The notes: generated by a model from the sequence alone, not told the origin. Shown: positions 18,423 through 27,806, numbered from the stretch's first letter. The stretch: DNA of 64,000 nt from Janibacter terrae NBRC 107853 (GCF_001591405.1 NZ_BCUV01000007.1:558001-622000); one strand, 5' to 3'. A program made the numbers and translations.

Positions 18423-18905
18423 TCAGGAAGCCAGGACCTCGTCGAGGATGACCTCGGCCTTGTCCTCGTCCGTCTTCTCGGCGAGCGCGAGCTCGGAGAC
18501 GAGGATCTGGCGCGCCTTGGCCAGCATCCGCTTCTCACCGGCGGACAGGCCCCGGTCCTTCTCACGGCGCCACAGGTCGCGGACGACCTCGGCCACCTTG
18601 ATGACGTCACCGGAGGCCAGCTTCTCGAGGTTCGCCTTGTAGCGACGGGACCAGTTCGTCGGCTCCTCGGCGTGCGGCGTGCGCAGCACCTCGAAGACGC
18701 GGTCCAAGCCCTCCTTGCCCACGACGTCGCGGACACCCACGAGGTCGCAGTTCTCGGCGGGCACCTCGATGGTCAGGTCACCCTGGGCCACCTTGAGCTT
18801 GAGGTACTGCTTGTCCTCACCCTTGATCGTTCGGATCTTGATCTCTTCGATCAGAGCAGCCCCGTGGTGGGGGTACACGACCGTCTCGCCGACCTTGAAA
18901 ACCAT
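18423..18905 (-). CDS. carD: CarD-family RNA polymerase-binding transcription factor
   Basis: A 160-residue CarD protein. The N-terminal Tudor-like RNAP-interaction domain begins [17 protein letters not shown] and has [12 protein letters not shown]; the C-terminal helical domain includes [17 protein letters not shown], with the DNA-wedging Trp. It stabilises open promoter complexes, especially at rRNA promoters. Length matches the mycobacterial protein. AGGGGAAA lies upstream of the ATG, and TATTCT (18938-18933) on the minus strand is a plausible -10. Confidence 0.95.
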   Translation of the reverse strand: MVFKVGETVVYPHHGAALIEEIKIRTIKGEDKQYLKLKVAQGDLTIEVPAENCDLVGVRDVVGKEGLDRVFEVLRTPHAEEPTNWSRRYKANLEKLASGDVIKVAEVVRDLWRREKDRGLSAGEKRMLAKARQILVSELALAEKTDEDKAEVILDEVLAS

Positions 18906-19094
18906 GTGGAGATTTCCCCTTTCGCGACCTCCAGAATATCACGGCGTGTCGTGGGTCGCACCGGCGCTCACGGCACCACAATGGCCCTCCGCGCCCGCGC
19001 ACCTCCGCGCCTAGGGGCCGGGCAGGCGAGGGCGCGCGTGGGGTGTGCCGCACCGGTACCCACCTCCGAGGACGCCCCCGCTAGGCTGTGCCCC

Positions 19095-19610
19095 GTGAAG
19101 CGCAACCTCGTCACCCGCAGCCGCGCCGTCCTCGTGGCCCTCGCCCTCGCGGCCGGCACTGCCGGCTGCTCGGTCAACTCCCCCTTCCAGACGGCCGAGA
19201 CCATGTCCTTGGGCGATGGCGTCCCCGTCGACCTCGAGAGCGCCCAGGTGCGCAACCTCGCCCTCGTCAGCGGGGGCCAGGGCGGCGAGGCCACGGTCAC
19301 CGGCACCGTGGAGAACACCTCCGGCAAGCCGCTCACCTTCTCCCTCAGCGTCGGCGACGCCTCGGTCAGGACCCGCATCCCCGCGCACCAGACGGTCTCG
19401 CTCAGCGAGGACAAGCACCTCACGCTCGACAAGGTCGACGCCGGCCCCGGCGACATGACCGACGCGGAGGTCTCCGACGGCTCCGAGACCACGCCGGTGA
19501 GCGTCCCCGTCCTCGACCCGGCCGGCTACTACGAGGACTACGCCCCCGAGGGCTGGACCCCGACCCCCGGTCCGACGAAGGCCGACGACGGCGAGTCCGA
19601 GGGCCACTGA
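19095..19610 (+). CDS. Secreted lipoprotein of unknown function
   Basis: A 171-residue protein with an n-region MKRNLVTRSR, a hydrophobic core and a lipobox ending in Cys25 (GTAGC). The mature part is acidic and looks like a beta-rich domain of the kind that binds or interacts outside the membrane (SVGDASVRTRIPAHQTVSLSE). No catalytic motif is seen. TAGGCT (19082-19087) lies 7 nt before the GTG with no Shine-Dalgarno, so the transcript is probably leaderless. It is divergent from carD and convergent with regX3, sharing a terminator with the latter. Confidence 0.75.
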   Translation: MKRNLVTRSRAVLVALALAAGTAGCSVNSPFQTAETMSLGDGVPVDLESAQVRNLALVSGGQGGEATVTGTVENTSGKPLTFSLSVGDASVRTRIPAHQTVSLSEDKHLTLDKVDAGPGDMTDAEVSDGSETTPVSVPVLDPAGYYEDYAPEGWTPTPGPTKADDGESEGH

Positions 19611-19638
19611 CCCACGGGCGAACGACCCGCTCGGCACC

Positions 19639-19685
19639 ACGCACCGGAGGCCGGTACCCGCGACGGGTACCGGCCTCCGGTGCGT
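19639..19685. terminator. Bidirectional hairpin terminator between the lipoprotein gene and regX3
   Basis: A perfect 22-bp stem (19639-19660 with 19664-19685) closes a 3-nt CGA loop. It lies 28 nt past the lipoprotein stop and 20 nt past the regX3 stop, so it serves both convergent genes. Confidence 0.88.
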
Positions 19686-19705
19686 CAGGACGAAGGGGGG
19701 AACCC

Positions 19706-20386
19706 TCAGCCCTCGAACTTGTAGCCCAGGCCGCGCACGGTGACGATGTGGACCGGCTTGGCCGGGTCCGGCTCGATCTTGGCGCGCAGCCGCTTGATGT
19801 GGACGTCGAGGGTCTTGGTGTCGCCGACGTAGTCGCTGCCCCACACCCGATCGATGATCTGCACGCGGGTGAGCACCCGGCCCACGTTGCGCAGGAGCAT
19901 CTCGAGCAGCTCGAACTCCTTGAGCGGCAGCTGCACCTGGGTGCCGTTGACGGAGACGACGTGACGGTCGATGTCCATGCGCACCGGGCCGCCCTCGATC
20001 GTCGCGGGCAGCAGCTCCTCGGGCTCGCTGTTGCGACGCAGCACCGCCTTGACGCGCGCGAGCAGCTCACGCGAGCTGTAGGGCTTGGTGACGTAGTCGT
20101 CGGCACCGATCTCGAGCCCGACGACCTTGTCGATCTCGCCGTCCTTGGCGGTCAGCATGATCACCGGGACGTTGGACCGCTGCCGGATGGCCCGGCACAC
20201 GTCGATGCCGGACAGCCCGGGGAGCATGAGGTCCAGGAGCACGAGGTCGGCACCGTCCGCGTCGAAGGCCGAGATCGCGTCGGGCCCGGTCTCGGCGACC
20301 TCGACGTCGTATCCCTCCTTGTCGAGCAGATAGGACAGGGGGTCCGAGAAGGACACCTCGTCCTCGACCACGAGGATGCGTGTCAT
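19706..20386 (-). CDS. regX3: Response regulator RegX3/PhoP-like (OmpR family)
   Basis: A 226-residue regulator. The receiver domain has the acidic pair in VVEDE, phospho-acceptor Asp in LVLLDLMLPG, Thr in MLTAK and Lys in VTKPY. The C-terminal winged helix has FELLEMLLRNVGRVLTR and VDVHIKRLRAKI-type recognition sequence. It pairs with the histidine kinase 17 nt upstream and lies next to phoU, so it most likely governs the phosphate-starvation response (SenX3-RegX3 / PhoR-PhoP). AAGGAGAG precedes the ATG. Confidence 0.93.
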   Translation of the reverse strand: MTRILVVEDEVSFSDPLSYLLDKEGYDVEVAETGPDAISAFDADGADLVLLDLMLPGLSGIDVCRAIRQRSNVPVIMLTAKDGEIDKVVGLEIGADDYVTKPYSSRELLARVKAVLRRNSEPEELLPATIEGGPVRMDIDRHVVSVNGTQVQLPLKEFELLEMLLRNVGRVLTRVQIIDRVWGSDYVGDTKTLDVHIKRLRAKIEPDPAKPVHIVTVRGLGYKFEG

Positions 20387-20403
20387 CAGCGGCTCTCCTT
20401 CAT

Positions 20404-21576
20404 TCAGGGGGTGGTGGGTGAGGGGGTGACGGGAGGCGCGGGGCGCTCGACCTCGAGGGTCTCCGGGGCGACGGGCAGGCGGATGGTGAAGGTCGAGCCG
20501 TGCGCGCCGTCGCTCCACACCTGGATGTCGCCGCCGTGGTTGGCGCAGATGTGCTTGACGATCGACAGCCCCAGCCCGGTCCCCCCGGTAGCGCGTGACC
20601 GGGCGGCGTCCATCCGGTAGAAGCGCTCGAAGATCCGCGTCTGCTCGTGCTCGGGGATCCCGGGCCCCTGGTCGGTCACGGCGATCTCCACGGTGTCGCC
20701 CTGCAGGCGGGCGCCGACGCCGACCGCCGTCCCGGGGTCGGAGTAGGAGATCGCATTGCCGACGAGGTTGCGCACGGCCGTGATGAGCATGTCCTCGTCG
20801 CCCCGGACGTAGAGCTCCTCGGAGACCTTGTCGGTCAGGGTGATGTCCTTGGCCTCGGCCTCGATGCGCAGGTGCTCCAGCGCGAGGGCCACGACGTCCT
20901 CGACGTCGACGAGCTGCGGGTCCTGCAGGACAGGGGTGCCCTGGAGCCGCGAGAGCTCGACGATCTCCTTGATCAGGCTCGACAGGCGGGTGGCTTCGCC
21001 CTGCATCCGCCGGGCGAAGCGGTCGACGGCCTCGGGGTCGTCCTTGGCGTCCATGACGGCCTCGGCGAGCAGCGAGATGCCACCGACGGGGGTCTTGAGC
21101 TCGTGGCTGACGTTGGCGACGAAGTCGCGCCGGGTCTCCTCGAGCCGGCGGCCCTGGGTCTGGTCGTCGACGAGGAGCAGCAGGTGGTCGGCGCCGAGCG
21201 GGGCCACGCGGGCCGAGACGTAGACGACGGAGCTCAGGCCCGGGCGGGCGATCTCCAGCTGGGCGTCACGGATCACGTCGTCGCGCGCGACCTGCTCGAC
21301 CATGGTGGAGATCGCCGGGTGGGCCAGACGACCGTTGCGGACGAGGCCGTAGCTGACTGCCGCGGGTGAGTTGGTGACGACCCGCCCGGTCCGGTCGAGC
21401 ACGACCCCGGACGAGCGCAGCACGGCGAGGACGTCGCCGACGCCCCGCGGCACCTCCGGCTCCGGCTCCGGTGGCACAGCGCGCTCGCGATCGCTGAAGT
21501 CGATCGCCGCCCAGACGAGGAAGCCGATGAGCAGGCCGGCGATGCCACCGAGAATTGCCGCTGTCGTTGGCTCCAC
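20404..21576 (-). CDS. senX3: Sensor histidine kinase SenX3/PhoR-like
   Basis: A 390-residue kinase. One N-terminal membrane segment (residues about 6-26), then a PAS-like region, the HisKA dimerisation helix with phospho-acceptor His in DFVANVSHELKTPVGG, and the ATP-binding domain with N box (RNLVGNAISYS), G1 (DQGPGIP), F box (FERFYR) and G2 (GGTGLGLSIVKH). There is no large extracellular sensor loop, as in SenX3. The GTG start at 21576 lies 7 nt after TACCCT (21589-21584), a leaderless pattern. It is divergent from phoU across a PHO-box-like repeat. Confidence 0.92.
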   Translation of the reverse strand: MEPTTAAILGGIAGLLIGFLVWAAIDFSDRERAVPPEPEPEVPRGVGDVLAVLRSSGVVLDRTGRVVTNSPAAVSYGLVRNGRLAHPAISTMVEQVARDDVIRDAQLEIARPGLSSVVYVSARVAPLGADHLLLLVDDQTQGRRLEETRRDFVANVSHELKTPVGGISLLAEAVMDAKDDPEAVDRFARRMQGEATRLSSLIKEIVELSRLQGTPVLQDPQLVDVEDVVALALEHLRIEAEAKDITLTDKVSEELYVRGDEDMLITAVRNLVGNAISYSDPGTAVGVGARLQGDTVEIAVTDQGPGIPEHEQTRIFERFYRMDAARSRATGGTGLGLSIVKHICANHGGDIQVWSDGAHGSTFTIRLPVAPETLEVERPAPPVTPSPTTP

Positions 21577-21647
21577 GTCACCGAGGGTACTTCTCCGGTG
21601 GGGCATGCTGGGACCGGGTGGCCGGGCACCGCACGGTCCTCCGCGGA

Positions 21648-21680
21648 GTTCACCTGCTCGCCCGACGACGTTCACCCGGA
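21648..21680 (+). promoter_or_regulatory. PHO-box-like direct repeats upstream of phoU and senX3
   Basis: Three consecutive 11-nt units: GTTCACCTGCT, CGCCCGACGAC and GTTCACCCGGA. The first and third match the direct-repeat unit known for Streptomyces PhoP; the middle one is degenerate. They sit between divergent senX3 and phoU, so autoregulation by the RegX3/PhoP-like regulator is likely. Confidence 0.6.
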
Positions 21681-21736
21681 CGAGGTCTCATGGGGCCGGG
21701 ACACCCCTCTTCCACCACCGATCACAGGAGCTGCCG

Positions 21737-22414
21737 ATGCGTCAGGTCTTCCACGACGAGCTGGAGCAGGTCGCCGCCGACCTCGTCGAGCTCGCCCACC
21801 TCGTCGCGGGCGCCATCCGCCAGTCGACGGCCGCCCTCCTCGACGCCGACGTGCAGGTCGCCGACGCGGTGATCGCCGCGGACCAGGAGATCGACCGGCG
21901 TCGCAACGAGCTCGACCAGCGGTCGATCGACCTGCTCGCGCGCCAGGCCCCCGTCGCGAGCGACCTGCGCACGGTCGTCGCCTCGATGCGCATCTCCGGC
22001 GACCTCGAGCGCATGGGCGACCTCGCCCGCCACGTCGCGCAGGTGGTGCGCCTGCGCTATCCCGAGAACGCGATCCCGGACGAGGTGCGCGAGTCCTTCG
22101 CGAGCATGGGACGCGCCGCGGAGGAGATCGTCGCACGTGCCGCCGACACCATCCGCACCCAGGACGCCTACGGTGCCCGCGCCATCGAGCAGATCGACGA
22201 CCGCCTCGACGAGCTGCACCGCGACATGTTCACCCAGCTGGCCGAGGGCACCTGGCAGCACGGCACGACGCGGGCCGTCGACGCCGCGCTGCTCAGCCGC
22301 TACTACGAGCGCTTCGGCGACCACGCCGTGACGATCGCCCGTCGGGTCGGCTTCCTCGTCACCGGTGAGTTCCACCCTTCCGACGACGCCCTCGACGTCG
22401 ACGACGGCGTCTGA
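21737..22414 (+). CDS. phoU: Phosphate signalling regulator PhoU
   Basis: A 225-residue all-helical protein with two PhoU repeats. The metal-binding-type motifs DLERMGDLARHV (first repeat) and YYERFGDHAVTIARRV (second repeat) are both intact. PhoU links the PstSCAB transporter to the phosphate sensor kinase and restrains uptake. It lies beside senX3-regX3 and downstream of a PHO box, whereas pstSCAB is at 41-45 kb. ACAGGAG is 8 nt before the ATG. Confidence 0.94.
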   Translation: MRQVFHDELEQVAADLVELAHLVAGAIRQSTAALLDADVQVADAVIAADQEIDRRRNELDQRSIDLLARQAPVASDLRTVVASMRISGDLERMGDLARHVAQVVRLRYPENAIPDEVRESFASMGRAAEEIVARAADTIRTQDAYGARAIEQIDDRLDELHRDMFTQLAEGTWQHGTTRAVDAALLSRYYERFGDHAVTIARRVGFLVTGEFHPSDDALDVDDGV

Positions 22415-22464
22415 GCCGAGCGCCCACGGCCCCGCGCCCGAGACGGGGTCCCGACCGGGTCTCG

Positions 22465-23196
22465 CTACCTGCCCTGGTTGGCGACGGCGGCGGCCTCGGC
22501 AGCCGCGGCCTCCGGGTCGAGGTACTCGGCCGGACGCGTCGGCATGAAGTCCTCGCCGAGGTCGTAGACGAGCGGCATGCCGGTCGGGATGTTGAGCCCG
22601 GCGATGTCCTCGTCGCTGATGCCGTCGAGGTGCTTGACGAGAGCGCGCAGCGAGTTGCCGTGCGCGGTGACCAGGACGGTGCGGCCGGTGGCGAGGTCCT
22701 CGCGGATCGGACCCTCCCAGTACGGCATGAGGCGCTCGATGACGTCCTTGAGGCACTCGGTGCGCGGCACCTCCAGGCCCGCGTAGCGCGGGTCGTCCGT
22801 CTGCGCGAACTCGTTGTCGACGTCGATGGCCGGCGGCGGGGTGTCGAAGCTGCGCCGCCAGAGCATGAACTGCTCCTCGCCGTACTTCTCCCGCGTCGCG
22901 GCCTTGTCGAGCCCCTGCAGCGCACCGTAGTGGCGCTCGTTGAGCCGCCAGTCGCGCCGCACCGGGATCCAGTGGCGGTCGGCGGCGTCGAGGGCGAGGT
23001 TGGCGGTGGTGATGGCCCGGCGCAGGACGGAGGTGTGCACGACGTCGGGGAGGATGCCCGCCTCCTTCATCAGCTCGCCGCCGCGCACCGCCTCGGCGCG
23101 TCCCCGGTCGATGAGGTCGACGTCGACCCATCCGGTGAAGAGGTTCTTCTCGTTCCAGTCGGAACGGCCGTGGCGCAGCAGGATCAGAGTCGACAT
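22465..23196 (-). CDS. gpmA: 2,3-bisphosphoglycerate-dependent phosphoglycerate mutase
   Basis: A 243-residue glycolytic enzyme. The RHG motif [18 protein letters not shown] contains the phospho-accepting His; [13 protein letters not shown] and [10 protein letters not shown] hold the second catalytic His and phosphate contacts. It interconverts 3- and 2-phosphoglycerate. The ATG at 23196 was preferred over a GTG six bases upstream because TACGCT (23208-23203) lies 6 nt before it, giving a leaderless start. The order mshA-ybjN-gpmA-(senX3-regX3) resembles the mycobacterial locus. Confidence 0.94.
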   Translation of the reverse strand: MSTLILLRHGRSDWNEKNLFTGWVDVDLIDRGRAEAVRGGELMKEAGILPDVVHTSVLRRAITTANLALDAADRHWIPVRRDWRLNERHYGALQGLDKAATREKYGEEQFMLWRRSFDTPPPAIDVDNEFAQTDDPRYAGLEVPRTECLKDVIERLMPYWEGPIREDLATGRTVLVTAHGNSLRALVKHLDGISDEDIAGLNIPTGMPLVYDLGEDFMPTRPAEYLDPEAAAAEAAAVANQGR

Positions 23197-23218
23197 GGGC
23201 ACAGCGTATCGACGCCCG

Positions 23219-23740
23219 TCAGGCCTCGGCGGGGCCGTCCGTGCGCTCGAGCACGGCCCGGAATGCCTCGAGGTTGCGCAGCGACTCGCCGCGCGAGACG
23301 CGCCAGTCCCACTCCTTCTGCATCGAGGACCGGAACCCGAGGAGCAGCAGCTCGTTGAAGGGTGCGTCGGCCGCCTCGAGCACCACCCCGAGCACCTGGT
23401 CGACGAGCTCGTCGGTCACCGCGCGAAGGGGGATCCGCCCGCCGACGTAGACGTCACCGGAGGCATCGATGGAGTACGCGAGGAGGGGCATGCGCAGGTT
23501 GCGGCGCAGGAGGTAGCGGTAGAACTCCTCGTGGTTCTCGTCCGCGTTGCGGATGACGAAGGCCGAGACCGACAGCGCGTTGTCGCCGACGACGAGGGAG
23601 ACGACGGTCTTGAGCTTCTTGTCCCCCGGCAGGGTGACGACGAGCTCGCCGTCGCGGGCACCCCCTTCGTGCTCGAGGTCGGCGTCGGTCACGACTCGGG
23701 TGACGACCGCCAGGGCCTGCTCACGATCGGACGTGGTCAT
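23219..23740 (-). CDS. YbjN-domain protein
   Basis: A 173-residue soluble protein of the actinobacterial YbjN family, with the conserved block [26 protein letters not shown] and [21 protein letters not shown]. The fold is like that of type III secretion chaperones; its role here is unknown. The ATG overlaps the mshA stop (ATGA), a pairing also seen in mycobacteria, which suggests a functional link with MshA or with the operon that ends in gpmA. Confidence 0.85.
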   Translation of the reverse strand: MTTSDREQALAVVTRVVTDADLEHEGGARDGELVVTLPGDKKLKTVVSLVVGDNALSVSAFVIRNADENHEEFYRYLLRRNLRMPLLAYSIDASGDVYVGGRIPLRAVTDELVDQVLGVVLEAADAPFNELLLLGFRSSMQKEWDWRVSRGESLRNLEAFRAVLERTDGPAEA

Positions 23741-25023
23741 CGGGAGACCTCCAGGGTGGTCGCGGACGTGCGCTCGGCGACGGCGTCGCCGTAGACGTCG
23801 AGCAGCCGGTCGACGGTGCTCGACCAGCCGAAGGCCTCGGCGTGCCGGCGCGCGCGCGAGCGCAGGTCCGCGGCCCGCTCGGGGTCCTCGAGGACGGTGA
23901 GGAGCTCGTCGGCCCAGCGGCGCGGGTCGTGCCCCGGCACGAGGACGCCCGCGTCGCCGACGGCGGTGGGCAGGCCACCCACCTCGGCCGCGAGGACCAC
24001 CGCGCCGGAGGCCAGCGCCTCGATGGCGACGAGGCCGAAGGACTCGGTGTACGAGGGGACGGTGACGACGTCCGCGGCGCGGTACCAGTCGGCCAGCTCG
24101 GTGCGGGTCGACGGCGGCGCGAGGTGGAGCACGTCGGAGACGCCGAGCTCCTCACCGAGCAGCCGCAGGCGGTCCGGGGCCGCGAGCCCGCGGCCGGAGG
24201 CGCCGCCGAGCACGGCGACGACGAGGCGATCGCGCAGGCCGGGACGGCGCTCGAGCAGCTCGGCGGCCGCCCGCACGAGCACGTCCGGTGCCTTGAGTGG
24301 CTGGATGCGCCCGACGAAGAGCAGGACGACCGCGTCGCGGGCGATGCCGACCCGCTCACGGGCGGCGTCCCGGTCACCCGGCGTGAAGATGTCGAGGTCG
24401 ACGCCCGGCGGCACGACGACGACCTTCGCCGGGTCCGCGTCGTAGTACTCGACGAGCTCGCTCGCCTCCCGCTCGGTGTTGGCCAGGAGCCGGTCGGCGA
24501 TGTCGACGACCTGCGACTCGCCGATCTCGCGCCCGGCCGGCTCGGGGACGTCGTCCTCGGCCAGCTGGCGGTTCTTCACCCGGGCCATCGTGTGCATCGT
24601 GTGCACGAGCGGGACCTGCCACCGCTCGGCGACGAGCCACCCGACCTGCCCCGAGAGCCAGTAGTGCGAGTGCGCGACGTCGTAGTGGCCCGCGGGCACC
24701 ATGGCGATCTCACGCATGATCCCGGCGGCGAAGGCGCACAGCTGCCCGGGCAGGTCCTCCTTGACCAGGCCCTCGTAGGGCCCGGCGTCGACGTGGCGCA
24801 CGGTGACCCCGGGGAACATCTCGACCTCGTCGGGCAGGTCCGCTGCGGTGCGCCGGGTGAAGATGACGACCTCGACCCCGCGCCTCGCCAGCTCGCGGGC
24901 GGCCTCGACGACGTAGACGTTGAGGCCGCCGGCGTCACCCGTACCCGGCTGCGCCAGCGGCGAGGTGTGCACGCTGATCATCGCGACCCGGCGGACCTCC
25001 CGGCCGCTCGTGTGCTCACTCAC
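23737..25023 (-). CDS. mshA: D-inositol-3-phosphate glycosyltransferase MshA
   Basis: A 428-residue GT4 glycosyltransferase that starts mycothiol synthesis by transferring GlcNAc from UDP-GlcNAc to 1L-myo-inositol 1-phosphate. Diagnostic segments are [23 protein letters not shown], which is split between the acceptor-binding loop and the first Rossmann domain, then [14 protein letters not shown], the GT-B hinge [30 protein letters not shown], and [15 protein letters not shown] with the donor-binding Glu. GTG start; it overlaps the upstream membrane-anchored protein gene by 8 nt and ybjN by 4 nt. Confidence 0.95.
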   Translation of the reverse strand: MSEHTSGREVRRVAMISVHTSPLAQPGTGDAGGLNVYVVEAARELARRGVEVVIFTRRTAADLPDEVEMFPGVTVRHVDAGPYEGLVKEDLPGQLCAFAAGIMREIAMVPAGHYDVAHSHYWLSGQVGWLVAERWQVPLVHTMHTMARVKNRQLAEDDVPEPAGREIGESQVVDIADRLLANTEREASELVEYYDADPAKVVVVPPGVDLDIFTPGDRDAARERVGIARDAVVLLFVGRIQPLKAPDVLVRAAAELLERRPGLRDRLVVAVLGGASGRGLAAPDRLRLLGEELGVSDVLHLAPPSTRTELADWYRAADVVTVPSYTESFGLVAIEALASGAVVLAAEVGGLPTAVGDAGVLVPGHDPRRWADELLTVLEDPERAADLRSRARRHAEAFGWSSTVDRLLDVYGDAVAERTSATTLEVSR

Positions 25024-25792
25024 TCTCGATCACCCTTCGGTAGCTCGTCACGGACAGCGTCGCCGACGGGGACCACGCGTGCAGGTCGGTGTGGCCCATC
25101 CGACGCAGGTCGACACCCCGGTGCGACCCCTCGGGACCGATGCCGACCAGGGTCCCGAGCTCGGTGCGGTACGCATCGCGCACGGGTGCCGGCCCGTCCC
25201 CGACCCACCACGCGCGCTTGCGGAGCGGCTGCTCCGGCAGGCCCGGCTGGCGGCCGACCGTGCCGAGCTCCTGGGCGGAGTGCACGACGACGGCGTCGGC
25301 CCCCTTCGCCGTGACCTCGAGGGTGAGGTACGAGCCGACGTACCGGACGGTGACGGTCGCGGGCAGCTCGCGGTCGTCGCCGGTGAGCCGGCCCGACCAC
25401 GTGGCCTCCCCCGGCTGGATCGACAGGCGATCGATCTCGAGGTTGCTCAGCGCGTGCGAGATCTCCTCGTGGCGCTCCGTGCCGCGGCCCTCGACCTCGC
25501 CCTGCAGCGCGGAGACCGGCGAGCCGCCGCGCACCGTGCGGAAGAGCAGGCTGCCGCGGTTGGTCAGGCGCAACCCGCTCCCGTCGAGCTGGACCGCGCG
25601 CCCCTCGCCGAGGGTGACGACCCCGCTCGCCTCGGGCGCCACGACGAGCAGCCCGGGCTGCACCGGACGGACCCCCGAGTCACGGCCGAGGGCGGGCGGG
25701 ACCCAGATGCTCAGGGCCAGCAGGAGGGCACCGCTCAGGGAGAGGAGCAGGGCCACCATGCTCCAGCTCACCCTCCGGTCCGCGTGCCACAC
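25016..25792 (-). CDS. Membrane-anchored protein of unknown function upstream of mshA
   Basis: A 258-residue protein with one N-terminal membrane segment (residues about 12-35) and a long extracytoplasmic part that looks beta-rich and carries no recognised catalytic motif. It overlaps mshA by 8 nt, so it heads the operon (this gene)-mshA-ybjN-gpmA. The GTG start is 6 nt after TAGGGT (25804-25799), again leaderless. No family could be named. A role in cell envelope or mycothiol biology would be a guess. Confidence 0.6.
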   Translation of the reverse strand: MWHADRRVSWSMVALLLSLSGALLLALSIWVPPALGRDSGVRPVQPGLLVVAPEASGVVTLGEGRAVQLDGSGLRLTNRGSLLFRTVRGGSPVSALQGEVEGRGTERHEEISHALSNLEIDRLSIQPGEATWSGRLTGDDRELPATVTVRYVGSYLTLEVTAKGADAVVVHSAQELGTVGRQPGLPEQPLRKRAWWVGDGPAPVRDAYRTELGTLVGIGPEGSHRGVDLRRMGHTDLHAWSPSATLSVTSYRRVIESE

Positions 25793-25831
25793 CCCATCAC
25801 CCTAGTTCGGCGCGGCGCCTACGCTGCCGAC

Positions 25832-26653
25832 GTGCCCACCCAGCGCCCCCTCGGCAACATCACGCGCGGCACGACCAACCCCAACCGGTTGCGTCGGTGC
25901 GACCGCTGGCTGCTCGCGACCCACCGCGACCGCCTGACGAAGGGGGGACCTCCACACCTCGTCGACCTCGGCCACGGCGCGAGCGGCGTGACGACCGTCG
26001 AGTGGGCGGACCGGCTGGCCCCGGTGCGGCCGGACCTGCACGTCACCGGCCTGGAGATCGACCCGGAGCGGGTCGCCGCGGCCCAGGCGTGGGCGCGGTC
26101 GGGGGTGGACTTCGCACTCGGCGGCTTCGAGGTGCCGCTGCCCGGGGACGCCGACGCGCGGGTGGTGCGCGCCTTCAACGTGCTGCGCCAGTACGACGAG
26201 ACCGAGGTCGAGGGACCCTGGCGCACGATGATCGACCGGCTCGACCCGCTCGGGATCCTCGTCGAGGGCACGTGCGACGAGCTGGGGCGCCTCGGCAGCT
26301 GGATCACGCTCGACGCGACCGGTCCGCTCACCCTGACCCTCTCGTGGCGGCTGCGCGACCTCGACGCGCAGCGCCTGCCCTCCGTCGTCGCCGAGCGGCT
26401 GCCCAAGGCGCTCATCCACCGCAACATCCCGGGCGAGCCGGTGCACGACCTGCTCCGGCTGCTCGACGACGCGTGGCGGCGGGCCTCCCCCTTCGCCCCC
26501 TACGGCGCGCGGCAGCAGGCCGTGGCCGCCTGCACGGAGGTCGCGGAGCGGGTGGCGGTCCTCGGCGACCCGGCGCGCTGGCGCCTCGGCGAGCTGACCC
26601 TCCCGTGGGCGGTCGTCACCCCGCGGAGCGGTCCGCTGGCTCAGCGCTGGTAG
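25832..26653 (+). CDS. Class I SAM-dependent methyltransferase-like protein
   Basis: A 273-residue protein with a Rossmann-like motif I variant (HLVDLGHGASGVTTVEWADRL), an acidic motif after it (VTGLEIDPERVAAA), and an N-terminal block GNITRGTTNPNRLRRCDRWL typical of an uncharacterised actinobacterial methyltransferase-like group. The region is short for a complete enzyme but intact. Substrate unknown. The GTG start is 6 nt after TACGCT (25820-25825). Its 3' end overlaps the convergent cupin gene by 13 bp. Confidence 0.7.
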   Translation: MPTQRPLGNITRGTTNPNRLRRCDRWLLATHRDRLTKGGPPHLVDLGHGASGVTTVEWADRLAPVRPDLHVTGLEIDPERVAAAQAWARSGVDFALGGFEVPLPGDADARVVRAFNVLRQYDETEVEGPWRTMIDRLDPLGILVEGTCDELGRLGSWITLDATGPLTLTLSWRLRDLDAQRLPSVVAERLPKALIHRNIPGEPVHDLLRLLDDAWRRASPFAPYGARQQAVAACTEVAERVAVLGDPARWRLGELTLPWAVVTPRSGPLAQRW

Positions 26654-27054
26654 TCGTCCTCGAGGCGCTCGATGTCGTCCTCGTCGAACTCGCCGTACCC
26701 GATCTCCAGGACCCGGGCGGGCCGGTCCGAGGTGTTGCCCATGCGGTGCCTGGCCCCCACGGGGACCCAGATCTGCTCACCCGGCTGGGCGCTCCACGAG
26801 TCCTCGCCGACGGTGACGTCGATCGGGCCGTCGAGGACCTGCCAGAACTCGGCCCGGCGCTCGTGCGTCTGCAGCGACAGCCGGTGGCCGGGGTCGACCG
26901 TGATGACCTTGACCGTCGACGGCTCGTTGCAGGTGAACTGCTGGAAGCCACCCCACGGGCGCTCCGAGACGAACATGCCCTCTCGAGGGTCCGGCAGATG
27001 GCTCACGTATTCCCCTTGGCTGGTGGTGCGGTGCACGGTCGTGTGCCCGGTCAT
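26641..27054 (-). CDS. Phosphomannose isomerase type II C-terminal-like cupin
   Basis: A single-domain cupin of 137 residues: RPWGGFQQF, VDPGHRLSLQTHERRAEFWQVLDG (the metal-binding His/Glu motif) and the second motif PVGARHRMGNTSDRPARVLEIGYGEFDEDDIERLEDDY, which matches the C-terminal domain of bifunctional mannose-6-phosphate isomerase/GDP-mannose pyrophosphorylase. The pyrophosphorylase part is absent. It could isomerise a sugar phosphate in cell-wall mannose metabolism. The start is uncertain: the ATG at 27054 is used, but an ATG 26 codons downstream follows GAGAGGG. Confidence 0.8.
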   Translation of the reverse strand: MTGHTTVHRTTSQGEYVSHLPDPREGMFVSERPWGGFQQFTCNEPSTVKVITVDPGHRLSLQTHERRAEFWQVLDGPIDVTVGEDSWSAQPGEQIWVPVGARHRMGNTSDRPARVLEIGYGEFDEDDIERLEDDYQR

Positions 27055-27064
27055 TGTGCCCGAC

Positions 27065-27358
27065 TCAGCGACGCCGACCCATGACCTCGTCGATGGCGGG
27101 GCGCACGTCCGCGAGGTAGACGCCGGCGATGACGATGCCGATGATCGCGAGGATGCCGATGCCCCCGAGGGCCGCGAGGCCCATGAGCGTCGCGATCGCG
27201 AGCGCGACGACCCAGAAGACCTTGGTCTGCTTGCTGGTCGCGACGAAGGCGTCCGGGCGCTGGCGCACCGCGTGCACGAGGGCGAAGACCTCCGCGCACA
27301 GCGCGAGCAGTCCGAGTACCAGGACGATCCATCCCTGGATCTGGCCGAAGATGTCCAC
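27065..27358 (-). CDS. DUF2516-family small membrane protein
   Basis: A 97-residue protein with three or four hydrophobic segments; sequence IQGWIVLVLGLLALCAEVFALVHAVRQRPDAF and the TKVFWVVALAIA segment match DUF2516. In mycobacteria a DUF2516 gene also sits next to hbhA, so synteny is kept here, although asparaginase and dtd intervene. The GTG at 27358 was chosen because TAGTCT (27370-27365) lies 6 nt before it; the longer GTG start at 27364 would abut the -10 box. Function unknown. Confidence 0.8.
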   Translation of the reverse strand: MDIFGQIQGWIVLVLGLLALCAEVFALVHAVRQRPDAFVATSKQTKVFWVVALAIATLMGLAALGGIGILAIIGIVIAGVYLADVRPAIDEVMGRRR

Positions 27359-27367
27359 CGCCACAGA

Positions 27368-27796
27368 CTAGGCGGGCACGTCCAGGACGATGGTCACCGG
27401 ACCGTCCCCGTGGACGTCGAGCGCCATCTGCGCGCCGAACCGGCCCGTCGCCACCTCGATCCCCCGCTCCCGCAGGCCGGCGACGACGGCCTCGACGACC
27501 GGCTCCGCGACGGACCCGGGGGCGGCGGCGTTCCAGGAGGGGCGGCGCCCCTTGCGCACGTCGGCGTGGAGGGTGAACTGGCTGACGACGAGCACCGCTG
27601 CGCCGCAGTCGGTCACCGACTGCTCGTCGCGCATGATCCGCAGCTCGGTGATCTTGCGCACGGTGGTCGCGACCTCCTCCGGCCCGTCGTCGTGCGTGAC
27701 ACCGACGAGGGCGACGAGCCCGGTCCCGATCTCGCCGACGACCTCGCCGGCGACGGTGACCCGGGCCGAGGTGACCCGCTGCAGGACGGTCCTCAT
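27368..27796 (-). CDS. dtd: D-aminoacyl-tRNA deacylase
   Basis: A 142-residue Dtd enzyme that removes D-amino acids mischarged on tRNA. The N-terminus MRTVLQRVTSARVTVAG, the active-site segment VVSQFTLHADVRKGRRPSW (with the conserved SQFTL) and the C-terminal cross-subunit Gly-cisPro-like loop (NAAAPGSVAEP) are present. Length is normal. It follows the asparaginase stop by 10 nt, in the same operon. Confidence 0.94.
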   Translation of the reverse strand: MRTVLQRVTSARVTVAGEVVGEIGTGLVALVGVTHDDGPEEVATTVRKITELRIMRDEQSVTDCGAAVLVVSQFTLHADVRKGRRPSWNAAAPGSVAEPVVEAVVAGLRERGIEVATGRFGAQMALDVHGDGPVTIVLDVPA

Positions 27797-27806
27797 GCCG
27801 TGCCCG

